Below, piece by piece: positions 1 to 9,180 of a stretch of 30,373 bases of DNA. A model generated the notes under the pieces. That model was not told the origin of the DNA. It searched no databases and saw nothing but the letters and a program-made list of their open reading frames with translations. Source of the stretch: Pararhodospirillum photometricum DSM 122 (GTDB lineage: Bacteria; Pseudomonadota; Alphaproteobacteria; Rhodospirillales; Rhodospirillaceae); contig NC_017059.1 in NCBI RefSeq assembly GCF_000284415.1, forward strand, positions 3,781,351-3,811,723. Reading direction: 5' to 3'. Within the stretch, counting starts at the first letter, position 1. Each line of letters opens with the position of its first letter. Position numbers and translations under genes: made by a program.

Positions 1-1
1 C

Positions 2-3000
2 AAGACCCAGGTCGGCGCGCTCTCCACCAGCCAGTTGGCCTCGTTGTCCTCCAAGGCCCTCTCGGCCCTGACCTCGGCCCAAGTCTCCGGCCTGACCACC
101 GGTCAGATCCAGGGGCTCACCTCGGCCCAGATCGCCACGCTCGGCACCGCCGACATCGGTGAACTGACCGCGACCCAGGTCGGCGCGCTCACTTCCAAGC
201 AGATCGCCAGCCTGACCACTGCGGGCGTCTCGGCCCTGACCTCCGCTCAGGTCGCCGCGCTCTCCACCGCCCAGGTGGGGGCTCTGACTACCGCCCAGGT
301 CGGCGCGTTGAATACCAAGGACGTGACCGAGCTGAACAAGACCCAGGTCGGCGCCCTTGGCACCGCCCAGGTCGCGGCCCTCAGTTCGGCAGCGGTCGGC
401 GCTCTCAACGCCACCTTGCTCTCCGGTCTGACCACCGGTCAGGTCGCGGCTATGACCTCCAAGCAGGTCTCCAGCCTGACCTCGGCCCAGGTCGCCGCCC
501 TGTCCACCGGGCAGATCCGGGCGCTCAGTTCGGCCCAGATCGGTGCCCTCTCGACCGATGGCTTGGCCGGCCTCACCGCCACCCAGATCTCCGGCCTGAC
601 CAACACCCAGGTCGCCGCCCTCGCGACCAAGACCGTGCTGGCCTTGAACGCGACCCAGACCGCTGCCCTGACCTCCGGGCAACTGTCGTCCCTGACCACG
701 GCCCAGATCGCCGCCTTTGGCACCGCTGACATCGGCGAACTGACCAAGACCCAAATCGGTGCCCTGACCGCCACCCAGGTGGCGTCCATCAGCTCCACCG
801 CCCTTGCCGCTTTGACCACGGCTCAGGTCTCCGGCCTCAGCTCGGCCCAGGTGGCTGCCCTGTCCACCAAGCAGATCCAGAGCTTGGGCACCGCTCAGGT
901 TAACGCCCTCAGCGCCACCCAGGTGAAGGGTCTGACCACCGGCCAAGTCGCCGCCTTTACCACCGCCACGGTCGGCGGGCTCAATGCCACCTTGGTGGCC
1001 GCCCTCTCCACCGATCAGGTCGCCCGCCTGGGCACCGCGGCCCTCTCGGCCCTGACCTCGACGCAAGTCGCGGCCATGACCTCCGGCCAGATCGCCGCCC
1101 TCACCACCGCTCAGTTGGCCGGCCTTAGCACCGCTGATCTCGGCGAACTGACCAAGACCCAGGTCGGCGCGCTCTCCACCAGCCAGTTGGCCTCGTTGTC
1201 CTCCAAGGCCCTCTCGGCCCTGACCTCGGCCCAAGTCTCCGGGTTGAGCACCAAACAGATCCAGGGGCTGACCACCGCCCAGGTGGCAGGACTGGCGACC
1301 GCTGACATCGGCGAACTGTCTGCCACCCAGGTGGGGGCACTCACGTCCTCGCAGATTGCCAGCCTGACCACGGCCAACGTTTCGGCCCTGACGTCGGCCC
1401 AGATGGCCGCGCTCTCCACGGCTCAGGTCGGGGCCCTGACCACGGGCCAAATCGCCTCCTTGTCGTCGGCAGACGTCAAGGAACTGAACAAGACCCAGAT
1501 CAGTGCGCTGACGACGGCCCAGGTGGCCGCGCTCAACACCTCGGCCCTGGGGGCGATGAGCACGGCGCAGATGTCGGGTCTGTCCACGGCCCAGGTCGCC
1601 GCGCTGTCCACCAAGCAGATCCAGGCGTTGGGGACCGCCCAAGTCGCGGGTCTGACGACGTCGCAAATCAAGGGCTTGAGCACCGCGCAGATTGGTGCTC
1701 TGGCAACCTCGGCCCTGGCCGGTCTGTCCGCGACCCAAGTGGCGTCGTTGACGACCACCCAGGTGGCGGGCCTGTCCACGGCCAGCCTCGCGGCCCTGTC
1801 TTCCACCCAGGTGGCGGGCATGACCTCGGCCCAGGTGCAGGCGTTGACGACAGCTCAGGTCGCATCCCTGAGCACGGCCGATGTGGGTGAGCTGACCAAG
1901 ACACAGGTGAGCGCCCTCACGACGACCCAGGTTGCCGCCCTGAGTTCGACGGCGGTGACGGCCCTGAGTTCGGCGCAGGTCTCCGGCCTGACCACGGGTC
2001 AGATCCAGGCCCTGACCACCAAGCAGATCCAGAGCCTTGGGACCGCCCAGGTGGCGGCCCTGAGCAACACCCAGGTCGCGTCGTTGACGACGACCCAGGT
2101 CTCGGCGTTCACCACCACCACGGTGGGCGGGTTGACCAAGACCCAGGTCGCGGCCCTGACCACCAACCAGCTGGGACGTCTGTCCACGACGGCGCTGTCG
2201 GCTTTGACCTCGACCCAGGTCTCTGGTCTGACCAACACCCAGGTGGCCGCGCTCTCCACCGCCCAGATCGCCGGCCTGACCACGGCCGACGTGGGTGAGT
2301 TGAGCAAGACCCAGGTGGGCGCCCTGACCACCACCCAACTGGCGGCGATGAGTTCGGCGCAGGTGTCGGCCTTGTCGTCGGCGCAAGTGTCGGGCCTGAC
2401 CACCGCCCAGCTGAAGTCCCTGACCACCGCGCAGGTGGCGGGTCTCTCAACGGCGGATGTTCAGGAACTGTCGGCCACCCAACTGGCGGCTCTGTCCACG
2501 ACCCAGGTCGCGGCTCTGAGTTCGGCGGCGGTGGGCACCCTGACCACGGCGCAGGCGGCGGCGTTGACCACGGCGCAGGTGGGGGCTCTGTCCACCAAGC
2601 AGGTGTCCAGCCTGGGTTCCACCCAGGTCGCGGCCCTGACGGCAACCCAGGTCAAGGCCTTGGGCACGGGCCAGGTGAACGCGATCGCCACCGACGCTCT
2701 GGCGGGCCTCAAGGCCACCCAGGTGGCGGCGCTGACCAGCGATCAGGTCGCGGCGCTCTCCACCAAGTCGCTCTCGACCCTGACCTCGGCCCAAGTGAGC
2801 GGGTTCACCTCGGCGCAGATTGCGGCGATGACCACGACCCAGCTCAATGGTCTGACGACGAGCGACATCGGCGAGTTCACCAAGACCCAGGTGTCCGCGC
2901 TGACGACGAGCCAGATGAAGGCCTTGAGCACCGCCAACCTGTCGGCTCTGACCTCGGCCCAGGTGTCTGGCCTGTCCTCTGGACAGATCCAGGCGCTGAC

Positions 3001-3247
3001 GACCGCCCAGATCCGTGGTCTGACGACGGCGGACATTGGTGAACTGAACAAGACCCAAGTGGGGGCGCTGGCGACAAGCCAGATCCCGGGCCTGAGCACG
3101 GCTCAGATCGAGTCGTTCTCCACGGTTCAGATTACCGGCCTGACCACGTCGCAACTGTCGGCCCTGACCACGGCGCAGGCGGCGGCCTTCACCACGACGC
3201 AGACCGCGGCGATGACGACGGCGCAGCAAGCGGCCCTGCCGGGCTGA
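2..3247 (+). CDS. Giant octapeptide-repeat protein, 5' end outside window
   Basis: The frame is open from base 2, so the start lies upstream; the TTG at 35 is only an internal codon. About 1081 codons are visible, almost all in an eight-residue repeat with consensus [AGS]-L-[ST]-[ST]-x-Q-[VI]-[AGS], roughly 135 copies without a single indel. I see no Cys, Trp, Tyr or His, few charges, and Pro only in one octad and at the very end. Every 7 or 17 octads a variant of the form A-D-I-G-E-L replaces Gln with Asp and starts the next octad with Glu; the Glu codons are at 161, 329, 737, 1145, 1313, 1481, 1889, 2297, 2465, 2873 and 3041. The protein ends abruptly after the last repeats with no anchor, RTX motif or other C-terminal domain. 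I do not recognise a characterised family. A secreted or surface structural solenoid is a guess only. A strong terminator follows. Confidence 0.85.
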   Translation, partial: KTQVGALSTSQLASLSSKALSALTSAQVSGLTTGQIQGLTSAQIATLGTADIGELTATQVGALTSKQIASLTTAGVSALTSAQVAALSTAQVGALTTAQVGALNTKDVTELNKTQVGALGTAQVAALSSAAVGALNATLLSGLTTGQVAAMTSKQVSSLTSAQVAALSTGQIRALSSAQIGALSTDGLAGLTATQISGLTNTQVAALATKTVLALNATQTAALTSGQLSSLTTAQIAAFGTADIGELTKTQIGALTATQVASISSTALAALTTAQVSGLSSAQVAALSTKQIQSLGTAQVNALSATQVKGLTTGQVAAFTTATVGGLNATLVAALSTDQVARLGTAALSALTSTQVAAMTSGQIAALTTAQLAGLSTADLGELTKTQVGALSTSQLASLSSKALSALTSAQVSGLSTKQIQGLTTAQVAGLATADIGELSATQVGALTSSQIASLTTANVSALTSAQMAALSTAQVGALTTGQIASLSSADVKELNKTQISALTTAQVAALNTSALGAMSTAQMSGLSTAQVAALSTKQIQALGTAQVAGLTTSQIKGLSTAQIGALATSALAGLSATQVASLTTTQVAGLSTASLAALSSTQVAGMTSAQVQALTTAQVASLSTADVGELTKTQVSALTTTQVAALSSTAVTALSSAQVSGLTTGQIQALTTKQIQSLGTAQVAALSNTQVASLTTTQVSAFTTTTVGGLTKTQVAALTTNQLGRLSTTALSALTSTQVSGLTNTQVAALSTAQIAGLTTADVGELSKTQVGALTTTQLAAMSSAQVSALSSAQVSGLTTAQLKSLTTAQVAGLSTADVQELSATQLAALSTTQVAALSSAAVGTLTTAQAAALTTAQVGALSTKQVSSLGSTQVAALTATQVKALGTGQVNAIATDALAGLKATQVAALTSDQVAALSTKSLSTLTSAQVSGFTSAQIAAMTTTQLNGLTTSDIGEFTKTQVSALTTSQMKALSTANLSALTSAQVSGLSSGQIQALTTAQIRGLTTADIGELNKTQVGALATSQIPGLSTAQIESFSTVQITGLTTSQLSALTTAQAAAFTTTQTAAMTTAQQAALPG

Positions 3248-3265
3248 CCTGTGTGATCCAATCGG

Positions 3266-3285
3266 GAGAGGGCTCCGGCCCTCTC
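3266..3285 (+). terminator. Hairpin preceding the main terminator
   Basis: A 7-bp stem gagaggg/ccctctc with a six-base loop lies 18 bases after the stop of the octad-repeat gene. It has no T run of its own and probably stabilises the 3' end together with the next hairpin. Confidence 0.45.
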
Positions 3286-3296
3286 TCCTCCTCTTC

Positions 3297-3327
3297 AAGG
3301 GCCCTTCGCGCGGGGGCCCTTTTTTTT
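3297..3327 (+). terminator. Rho-independent terminator of the octad-repeat gene
   Basis: The stem aagggccc (3297-3304) pairs with gggccctt (3314-3321) and runs into eight T residues (3320-3327). This is the canonical intrinsic terminator form, placed 50 bases after the stop codon and before dnaE. Confidence 0.85.
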
Positions 3328-3332
3328 GAAGG

Positions 3333-3369
3333 AAGGCCTGGGGAGGCGCGGGCCTTCCCAGCCCCTCGG
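3333..3369. repeat. Dispersed GC hairpin repeat, copy 1
   Basis: This is the first of about twelve intergenic copies of an imperfect palindrome whose core reads ctggggaggc, a short spacer, then gcctccccag. Here the right arm is ggccttcccag, with one change. It lies between the octad-repeat gene terminator and dnaE. Confidence 0.7.
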
Positions 3370-3437
3370 TCTCGTTGGTCCCTTGCCTGTTTTTTTGGCC
3401 AGATGACGCAAGAGAACAGTCGTGGCACAGTGGGGGG

Positions 3438-6400
3438 ATGAACGACATGGCTCCCTCCCCCCCTTCGCCCCGCCCCTCGTCCGAGGGGTTTGTTCATTTG
3501 CGGGTCCACACCGCACTGTCGCTGTCGGAAGGCGCGATGGCGGTCAAGGCCCTGGTCAAACTGTGCCACAGTCGCAAAATGCCGGCGGTGGCCGTGACCG
3601 ACACCGGCAACTTGTTTGCCTCGCTGGAGTTTTCCGTCACGGCGGCGGACATGGGAATCCAGCCGATCATCGGATGCCAACTGGCGGTCCGCAACGAAGA
3701 GGTGAAGGAAGGAGGGTTTGGCGCCTCGCGCGACACCCGGGCCCCCGACCCCGACGCCCTGGTCCTGCTTGCCAAGGATGGAGCCGGCCTCGCGAACCTG
3801 ACAAAGCTGGTCTCCAAAGCGTTCCTGGAAACGGAAGCGGGCGAGACTCCCCAGGTCCGTCTGGCCGACATTGAGGCGCGCAACGAAGGCTTGATCTTGC
3901 TGACCGGCGGTATGGCGGGGCCGGTGGGGCGCCTGCTCAAGGCCGACCGCACCGACGACGCCCGGCAGATGCTGGAGCGGCACAAGGCATGTTTTGGCGA
4001 TCGGGTGTATGTGGAGCTCCAGCGGCACGGTCTGCCCGACGAAGACCGCATTGAACCGGCGTTCATCGACTTGGCCTATGCGCTGGACCTGCCGTTGGTG
4101 GCCACCAACGAGCCTTTCTTTGCCGAGCGCGACCAGTTCGAGGCCCACGACGTCTTGATTTGCATGTCGCAAAAGACGGTGCTCAACGATCCCAACCGCC
4201 GCCGTCTGACGCCCGAGCATTATTTCAAGAGCGCTGAGGAAATGCGCACCCTGTTCGCCGATCTCCCGGAAGCGGTGGACAATACCTTGGTGATTGCCAC
4301 GCGCTGCGCGGTGATGACCGAGAAGCGCAAGCCCATCTTGCCGCACAGCCCGGCGGTCAAGGGGCGCACCGAGGCCGAGGCCTTGTGCGCCATGGCGAGC
4401 GAGGGCCTGGAGAAGCGCCTGGGAAAAAACGTTTTCCGGCCTGACATGGACGAGGCCGAGCGCGAGGCCGTGGCGAGGCCGTACCGGGAGCGCCTTGCTT
4501 ACGAGCTTGATGTCATTGTCAAAATGGGGTTTCCTGGCTACTTTCTGATTGTGGCCGACTTTATTCAGTGGGGCAAGGACAAGGGCATCCCGGTGGGGCC
4601 GGGGCGCGGATCGGGCGCGGGCTCGGTGGTGGCCTGGGCCTTGACCATCACCGATCTTGATCCGTTGCGGTTTTCGCTGCTGTTCGAGCGCTTTTTGAAC
4701 CCCGAGCGCGTGTCGATGCCCGACTTCGACATCGACTTCTGCCAGGACCGGCGCGAAGAGGTGATCCGCTACGTTCAGCGGGAATACGGGGCCGACCGGG
4801 TGGCCCAGATCATCACCTTTGGAAAGCTCCAGGCCCGGGCGGTGCTGCGCTCGGTGGGCCGGGTGCTGCAAATGCCTTTAGGGTATGTGGATCGCATTTG
4901 CAAACTGGTGCCCAACAATCCGGCCAACCCGGTGACCTTGGTGCAAGCCATTGAAGGCGAACCACAGTTGCAAGCCTTGCGCGACGAGGACCCGGCCGTG
5001 GCCAAGCTGCTGGCCATCGGGCAGGCGCTGGAGGGCCTGTACTCCCACGCCTCGACCCACGCGGCCGGGGTGGTGATCGCCGACCGGCCGCTGGACCAGT
5101 TGGTCCCGGTGTATCGCGACCCCAACTCAGACATGCCCGTCACCCAGTTCAACATGAAGTGGGTGGAACAAGCGGGCCTCGTCAAATTCGACTTCCTCGG
5201 CCTCAAGACCTTGACCGTGCTCGCCATGGCGGTCCGGCTGCTGGAAAAAACGGGGTCCTCCTTGATCTTTCGACCCTGCCGCTGGATGACCGGCCGACCT
5301 ATGCCATGCTGGGCCGGGGCGAGACAAGCGGGGTGTTCCAGTTGGAAAGCACAGGGATGCGCGATGTCTTGCGCGGCCTCAAGCCCGACACCTTGGAGGA
5401 CATCATCGCCGTTGTGGCTCTGTACCGCCCGGGCCCGATGGACAACATCCCCAGTTACATCAAGCGCAAAAACGGCGAGGAGGAGGTGGTCTACCTCCAT
5501 CCCGACTTGGAATCCATTCTGAAGGAGACCTACGGCATCCTGATTTATCAGGAGCAGGTGATGCAAGCCGCCCAGATCATGGCCGGCTACTCCCTGGGCG
5601 GCGCCGACCTGCTGCGCCGGGCCATGGGCAAAAAGATCCAAGCCGAGATGGACGAACAGCGGGCGATCTTTGTCCAAGGCGCCAAGGCGCGCGGCACCGC
5701 CGAGGCCAAGGCGAGCGAGGTCTTTGACCAAATCGCCAAGTTCGCCGGCTATGGTTTCAACAAGTCTCATGCGGCTGCTTATGCGTTGGTGGCTTATCAC
5801 ACGGCGTATTTGAAGGCGAACCACCCGGTCGAGTTCATGGCGGCGACCATGACCTACGACATGCACAACACCGACAAGCTGGCGGCCTTCAAGGTCGAAC
5901 TGCGGCGCTTGGGGATTCCCTTGCTAGGGCCGGATGTGAACCACTCCGAGGCCCAGTTTTCGGTGGAGGACGGGGCGGTACGCTATGCCCTGGGGGCCAT
6001 CCGCAACGTGGGCGAGGCGGCAATGGCTGCCTTGGTGGCCGAGCGCACGGCGAACGGACGCTTTCGCAGTCTGGCGGACTTCGTGTCTCGCATCGACCCG
6101 CGTCTGGTCAACCGGCGCTTGCTGGAAAACCTGATCAAAGCCGGCGCTCTCGATAGCTTGCACCCGGATCGGGGGGCTTTGATGGCCAACGTCGAGGTCT
6201 TGATGCGCCACGCGCAGACGGCCGCCGAAGACCGGGCCTCCAGCCAATCCAGCCTGTTTGGCGGTCCGGGGAGCGGAGGCGTGCCCCTCAAGCTGGCACC
6301 GGCGACCGCGTGGTCGGTGACGGAGACCCTGACCCGCGAGCGCGAAGCCATTGGCTTTTACCTGTCGGCCCATCCGCTTGATGTTTATGGCGAGGCGCTG

Positions 6401-6940
6401 GAGCGACTCGATGTAGTGCCGCTGGCGCTGTTGGCGGGGCATCTGCGCAATGGCGGCTCCGGGGGGGTACGCCTCGCGGTCACCCCGGGGGCCCGCAAGG
6501 AGCGCATCGGCAAGTCGGGCAACCGCTATGCCTTTGTCGAGATGTCCGACGCCACGGGGACCGTTGAGGGCATGATGTTTTCCGAAGTGCTAGCGCTATC
6601 GCGCGAGACCTTGGATCTGGGGCGGCCCTTGCTGGTGCGGGTCGATGCCCGGCTGGAGGGTGAAGAGGTCCGCATGCTGATCCAGGGCGTGGAGTTGCTC
6701 GACGACGCGGTGGCCCGGGCGACGCATCGCATCAAGGTGACGCTCCGCGAGGCCTCGCCGGTGCCAGCGCTGCGTGACCTCTTAAGCCGCGATGGCGTGG
6801 GCAACCGCACGGTGATCCTGGTGGCGGTTTTGGAGGACAAGGAAGTGGAGATCCGGCTCAAGGATGGGTTTGCGCTGAAGGCCCAAACCTTGGCCGCCTT
6901 GCGCGATTTGCCGGGGATCGTTGGCGTGCGCGAGGTGTAG
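3438..6940 (+). CDS. dnaE: DNA polymerase III alpha subunit, frameshifted
   Basis: This is the replicative polymerase catalytic subunit of the Pol III holoenzyme. The ATG at 3438 follows a G-rich ribosome site. The N-terminal PHP domain begins at FVHLRVHT (about residue 18). The palm motif PDFDIDF (residues 428-434) carries the catalytic Asp pair, and [10 protein letters not shown] and [10 protein letters not shown] are typical of the family. The C-terminal half holds [12 protein letters not shown], the fingers and helix-hairpin-helix region and an OB fold. The reading frame breaks near codon 604, within AAAAAACGGGG (5245-5255). Upstream codons are in one frame, and [12 protein letters not shown] onward is in the -1 frame, open to the TAG at 6940. 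With one base restored the protein would be 1167 residues, close to E. coli DnaE (1160). Because dnaE is normally essential, a sequencing miscount in a homopolymer is the simplest reading. No operon partner is visible; neighbouring genes are separated by repeats. Confidence 0.93.
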
Positions 6941-6954
6941 GGAGAAGGAAAGGA

Positions 6955-6990
6955 AGGCTCGGAAGGCACGGCCTCCCCAGACCCCCTTGG
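6955..6990. repeat. Dispersed GC hairpin repeat, copy 2
   Basis: This copy starts 14 bases after the dnaE stop, with arms ggctcggaaggc and gcctccccagac. It is less symmetric than most copies. It may help end dnaE transcription, although no clear T run follows. Confidence 0.65.
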
Positions 6991-7095
6991 TCCTTGGAAT
7001 CTTAAGAAATGCGGGGGCCTTCGTTTTTGGGGGCGGTACGCTCAGAAGAGGCGTAAAAATAAGCCCAAGCGTGCCCGGAGCAAGGAGAAACGGGG

Positions 7096-8343
7096 ATGAG
7101 TGGATTAAACGGATGGCGTCAAATCTGGTTTTGGCCGCTCGCACCGCAGGCCGAGGCACAGTGGCAAGCGGCGGCCCGCCTGACTCTTGAGGTCGAGGTG
7201 GACAACCGTACCCTGGCTTTACGCGCGGCCCTCCCCCGCGTGGAAGTCGTCAAGCTAGCCACGGGGGGGGCCGTCTTGGTGGTCGAGGCCGACTTTGGGA
7301 GCAGCAGTGCCACCCGGCCCTTGGAACGCCCTGATCTCAGCGTAGAAGATCCGGTCGGCACGGCCCGACGCCGCGCTGTGAGCGTGGACGATGTGCGCAA
7401 GGTCAGCGACATCCTGCGCCGGGGCCACGCCAAGGTGGTGTGGCTGGACGATGACGGACGGCCACTGCCCCATCCCGGGCTGGAGACGCCCCCCGGCGGC
7501 GCAATGCCGCTGGTCAGCCTCTTGGATCTGCCGGCCGGCACGCCGGCCGCCGAATGGACCGTCTTGTTCCGGGCCGACGACGTGGTCCGCCAGGACGACT
7601 TGGCCGACGGCAGCCGGCGCTTGGTCCTCAAGGGCGGTCATGCCCTGATCGGCGGAACCCCGTCGGACGACATCCGGGCGCGGGAAGAGGCCCTGGTCCT
7701 GGCCGCCCTCGGGGAGCGGCTGGCCCTCGACGCCCTTGACGCCCGGCTCACCGCAGCGCTCGCTAGCGACGACGACACCCAGGACCGTACCTTGCTGGCG
7801 ATCGAGCAAGACACCCTGCGCCGCCGCCTCCCCCTGCCCTCGCGCCGCGCCCTCGACCCCCTGACGCCGTGGCGCCAAGCCCTGGGCCTGGAGGAGGACA
7901 CCGCCGCCTTCGCCCAAACCCTGGAGGCCGCCCTGGCCCATGCCCAAGCCCGCCGCCACGTCCGCCACGCTGAAACCGGCCAGAGCTTCAGCGTCATTGT
8001 CAGTGTCGGGCTGGTCGTCTTGGTGATCGTCAGCGCCTTGGGGATGAACACGGTCCTGGCCCAGGAGATTTTGCAAGCCACCGTGCGCCGGGTTCATCTG
8101 TTCTTGGTGCCGGGTCGGCCTGACCTGCCGCACATTGGACTGGTCTCTCTTTATGTCCACCTGACGGCAGTTCTCCTGATCACTGCGGCCGGCGGCTGGC
8201 TGGGACGCACGGTGATTGATGCCTTAGTGTCGGAGCGCGATCGGCTGGGAGCACGGGTGGGCCGCTTCCTGGGGCGCCTGACCGGAGGCACCCTGTGGAC
8301 GGCGGTGGTGCTGTTCTTGTTCGTCTTCTTCATGACGCGATAA
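7096..8343 (+). CDS. Hypothetical membrane protein, C-terminal TM segments
   Basis: This 415-residue protein starts at ATG 7096, behind a good ribosome site (aaggag, about 8 bases upstream). I do not recognise a family. Residues 1-295 look soluble and acidic or arginine-rich, with long helical stretches rich in Ala, Leu and Asp (about 195-290). Three hydrophobic segments follow at roughly 299-322, 348-368 and 397-413, and the protein ends in a short FFMTR tail. No signal peptide is seen at the N-terminus, which is amphipathic (WRQIWFWPL). The topology suggests a cytoplasmic domain tethered to the inner membrane by its C-terminus. The gene stands alone between hairpin repeat copies 2 and 3, so context gives no function. 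Confidence 0.8.
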   Translation: MSGLNGWRQIWFWPLAPQAEAQWQAAARLTLEVEVDNRTLALRAALPRVEVVKLATGGAVLVVEADFGSSSATRPLERPDLSVEDPVGTARRRAVSVDDVRKVSDILRRGHAKVVWLDDDGRPLPHPGLETPPGGAMPLVSLLDLPAGTPAAEWTVLFRADDVVRQDDLADGSRRLVLKGGHALIGGTPSDDIRAREEALVLAALGERLALDALDARLTAALASDDDTQDRTLLAIEQDTLRRRLPLPSRRALDPLTPWRQALGLEEDTAAFAQTLEAALAHAQARRHVRHAETGQSFSVIVSVGLVVLVIVSALGMNTVLAQEILQATVRRVHLFLVPGRPDLPHIGLVSLYVHLTAVLLITAAGGWLGRTVIDALVSERDRLGARVGRFLGRLTGGTLWTAVVLFLFVFFMTR

Positions 8344-8368
8344 GGCCGCCCGCCGGGGAGGAGGGGTG

Positions 8369-8402
8369 TGGGGAGGCCCGCCTCCCCAGCCTTTCTTTTT
8401 AA
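8369..8402 (+). terminator. Dispersed hairpin copy 3, terminator-like
   Basis: A perfect 9-bp palindrome, tggggaggc/gcctcccca with only two bases between the arms, is followed by a T-rich tail (tttcttttt). It lies 25 bases after the stop of the membrane-protein gene. This copy is both a member of the dispersed family and a plausible intrinsic terminator. Confidence 0.7.
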
Positions 8403-8470
8403 GGACATTGCGACAAATTTTTAGACAATACATCCTAATGTTTCTAAAAGAAAAACAGAATGAATACATC
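8400..8470. other. AT-rich intergenic stretch
   Basis: About 70 bases are markedly richer in A and T than the rest of the window, with runs such as aaatttttaga and aaaagaaaaacag. It probably holds the promoter for the small gene at 8611, but I could not pick a convincing -35/-10 pair. Confidence 0.4.
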
Positions 8471-8610
8471 CCCCTTGCCTTGGCCTCGGGGCTTGGGCAT
8501 GATTCTCGCTACAGATGTTTCACCCCGCCTCCCGACACCTTTTCCGAGGTGAAAGAAAGGGGGGTGACCAAGGCGCTCCCCAACGAAGGCGCCGTCAAGG
8601 AGGCGAGATC

Positions 8611-9039
8611 ATGGGAACCACTTACTATTGGCTGCTCAAGCCGGACGCGTCCCTCTCCCCGGGGCTGCTCGCGTCCCCCGACGTTCTGCCGATCGGTCGG
8701 GAATCTTGGGGCTGGCGTTTTCTTTTCAGTGGCCACGAAGCCCTGCGCTCGTGGGCAGACTGGAAGGAGCTTCTCCAAAACCGCGGCACCATTTTAAACA
8801 ACTACGGCCGCCCGGTCGGATTCGATCTATTGCGCGACGTGGTCGAGAGCCGTCGCGGTGTTTCGCCCCATCTGTGCCGCATCGCCTATGGCCGTGACGA
8901 GACGTGGCGGGACCCCGAAGGCTATCTGTTCGTCTGCCGGAACAAGTTCCCCCAAACCGCCCTCCTGCCAACCGTCTCGACGCCGCGGTCCCGGCTACGC
9001 GCCAGCGGCCCACGGCCTGCAACCATCGCTGCGGCCTAA
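8611..9039 (+). CDS. Small phage-like hypothetical protein
   Basis: The 142-residue protein starts at ATG 8611, decided by a near-perfect Shine-Dalgarno aaggagg at 8598-8604. The pattern IGRESWGWRFLF, then W..W, then NNYGRPVGFDLLRDVVESR, then WRDPEGY resembles a family of short proteins I recall from phages and plasmids (HIGKSS-GW-F, then EYGR). Those usually carry a CxxC near the N-terminus; here that segment is a KPDASLSPGLL stretch without Cys. No function is known to me. The last 25 residues are Pro/Arg/Ala-rich and may be unstructured. The AT-rich upstream region and phage-like relatives hint at acquired DNA, but no integrase or att site is visible. Confidence 0.65.
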   Translation: MGTTYYWLLKPDASLSPGLLASPDVLPIGRESWGWRFLFSGHEALRSWADWKELLQNRGTILNNYGRPVGFDLLRDVVESRRGVSPHLCRIAYGRDETWRDPEGYLFVCRNKFPQTALLPTVSTPRSRLRASGPRPATIAAA

Positions 9040-9073
9040 GGTCCCTGGCAAGGGCCCCCGGAGAAGAAAAAAA

Positions 9074-9098
9074 GGCTGGGAAGCGCGCCTCCCCAGCC
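9074..9098. repeat. Dispersed GC hairpin repeat, copy 4
   Basis: The arms ggctgggaagcgc and gcctccccagcc lie between the convergent ends of the small phage-like gene and the DUF4139 gene, 34 bases after the former's stop. Confidence 0.65.
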
Positions 9099-9125
9099 CC
9101 TACCGCTTTTTGGACAACGCTGGAC

Positions 9126-9180
9126 GCAAAAACAAAAACCGAGAGCGCCGCGACCGGATCCGATAAAACGCACGGCGCTC
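9126..9180 (-). terminator. Terminator of the DUF4139 gene
   Basis: Read on the minus strand, gagcgccg (9180-9173) pairs with cggcgctc (9150-9143) across a 22-base loop. It is followed by a T-rich tail, cggtttttgtttttg. The hairpin begins at the stop codon of the minus-strand gene. Confidence 0.6.

Noticed and set aside
1..3247. 24-base periodic repeats resembling a CRISPR array or satellite
   Set aside because: There are no spacers; the repeats are contiguous, in frame and diverge mostly at synonymous sites, so this is a protein-coding array.
3189..4871. 560-codon frame on the minus strand opposite dnaE
   Set aside because: It is a shadow of GC-rich codon bias: dnaE on the other strand has full family motifs and this frame has none.
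5244..5252. Classical -1 slippery heptamer in dnaE
   Set aside because: A AAA AAC is present as letters, but the zero frame reads gaa aaa acg, so the heptamer is not in the phase needed for standard tandem slippage.
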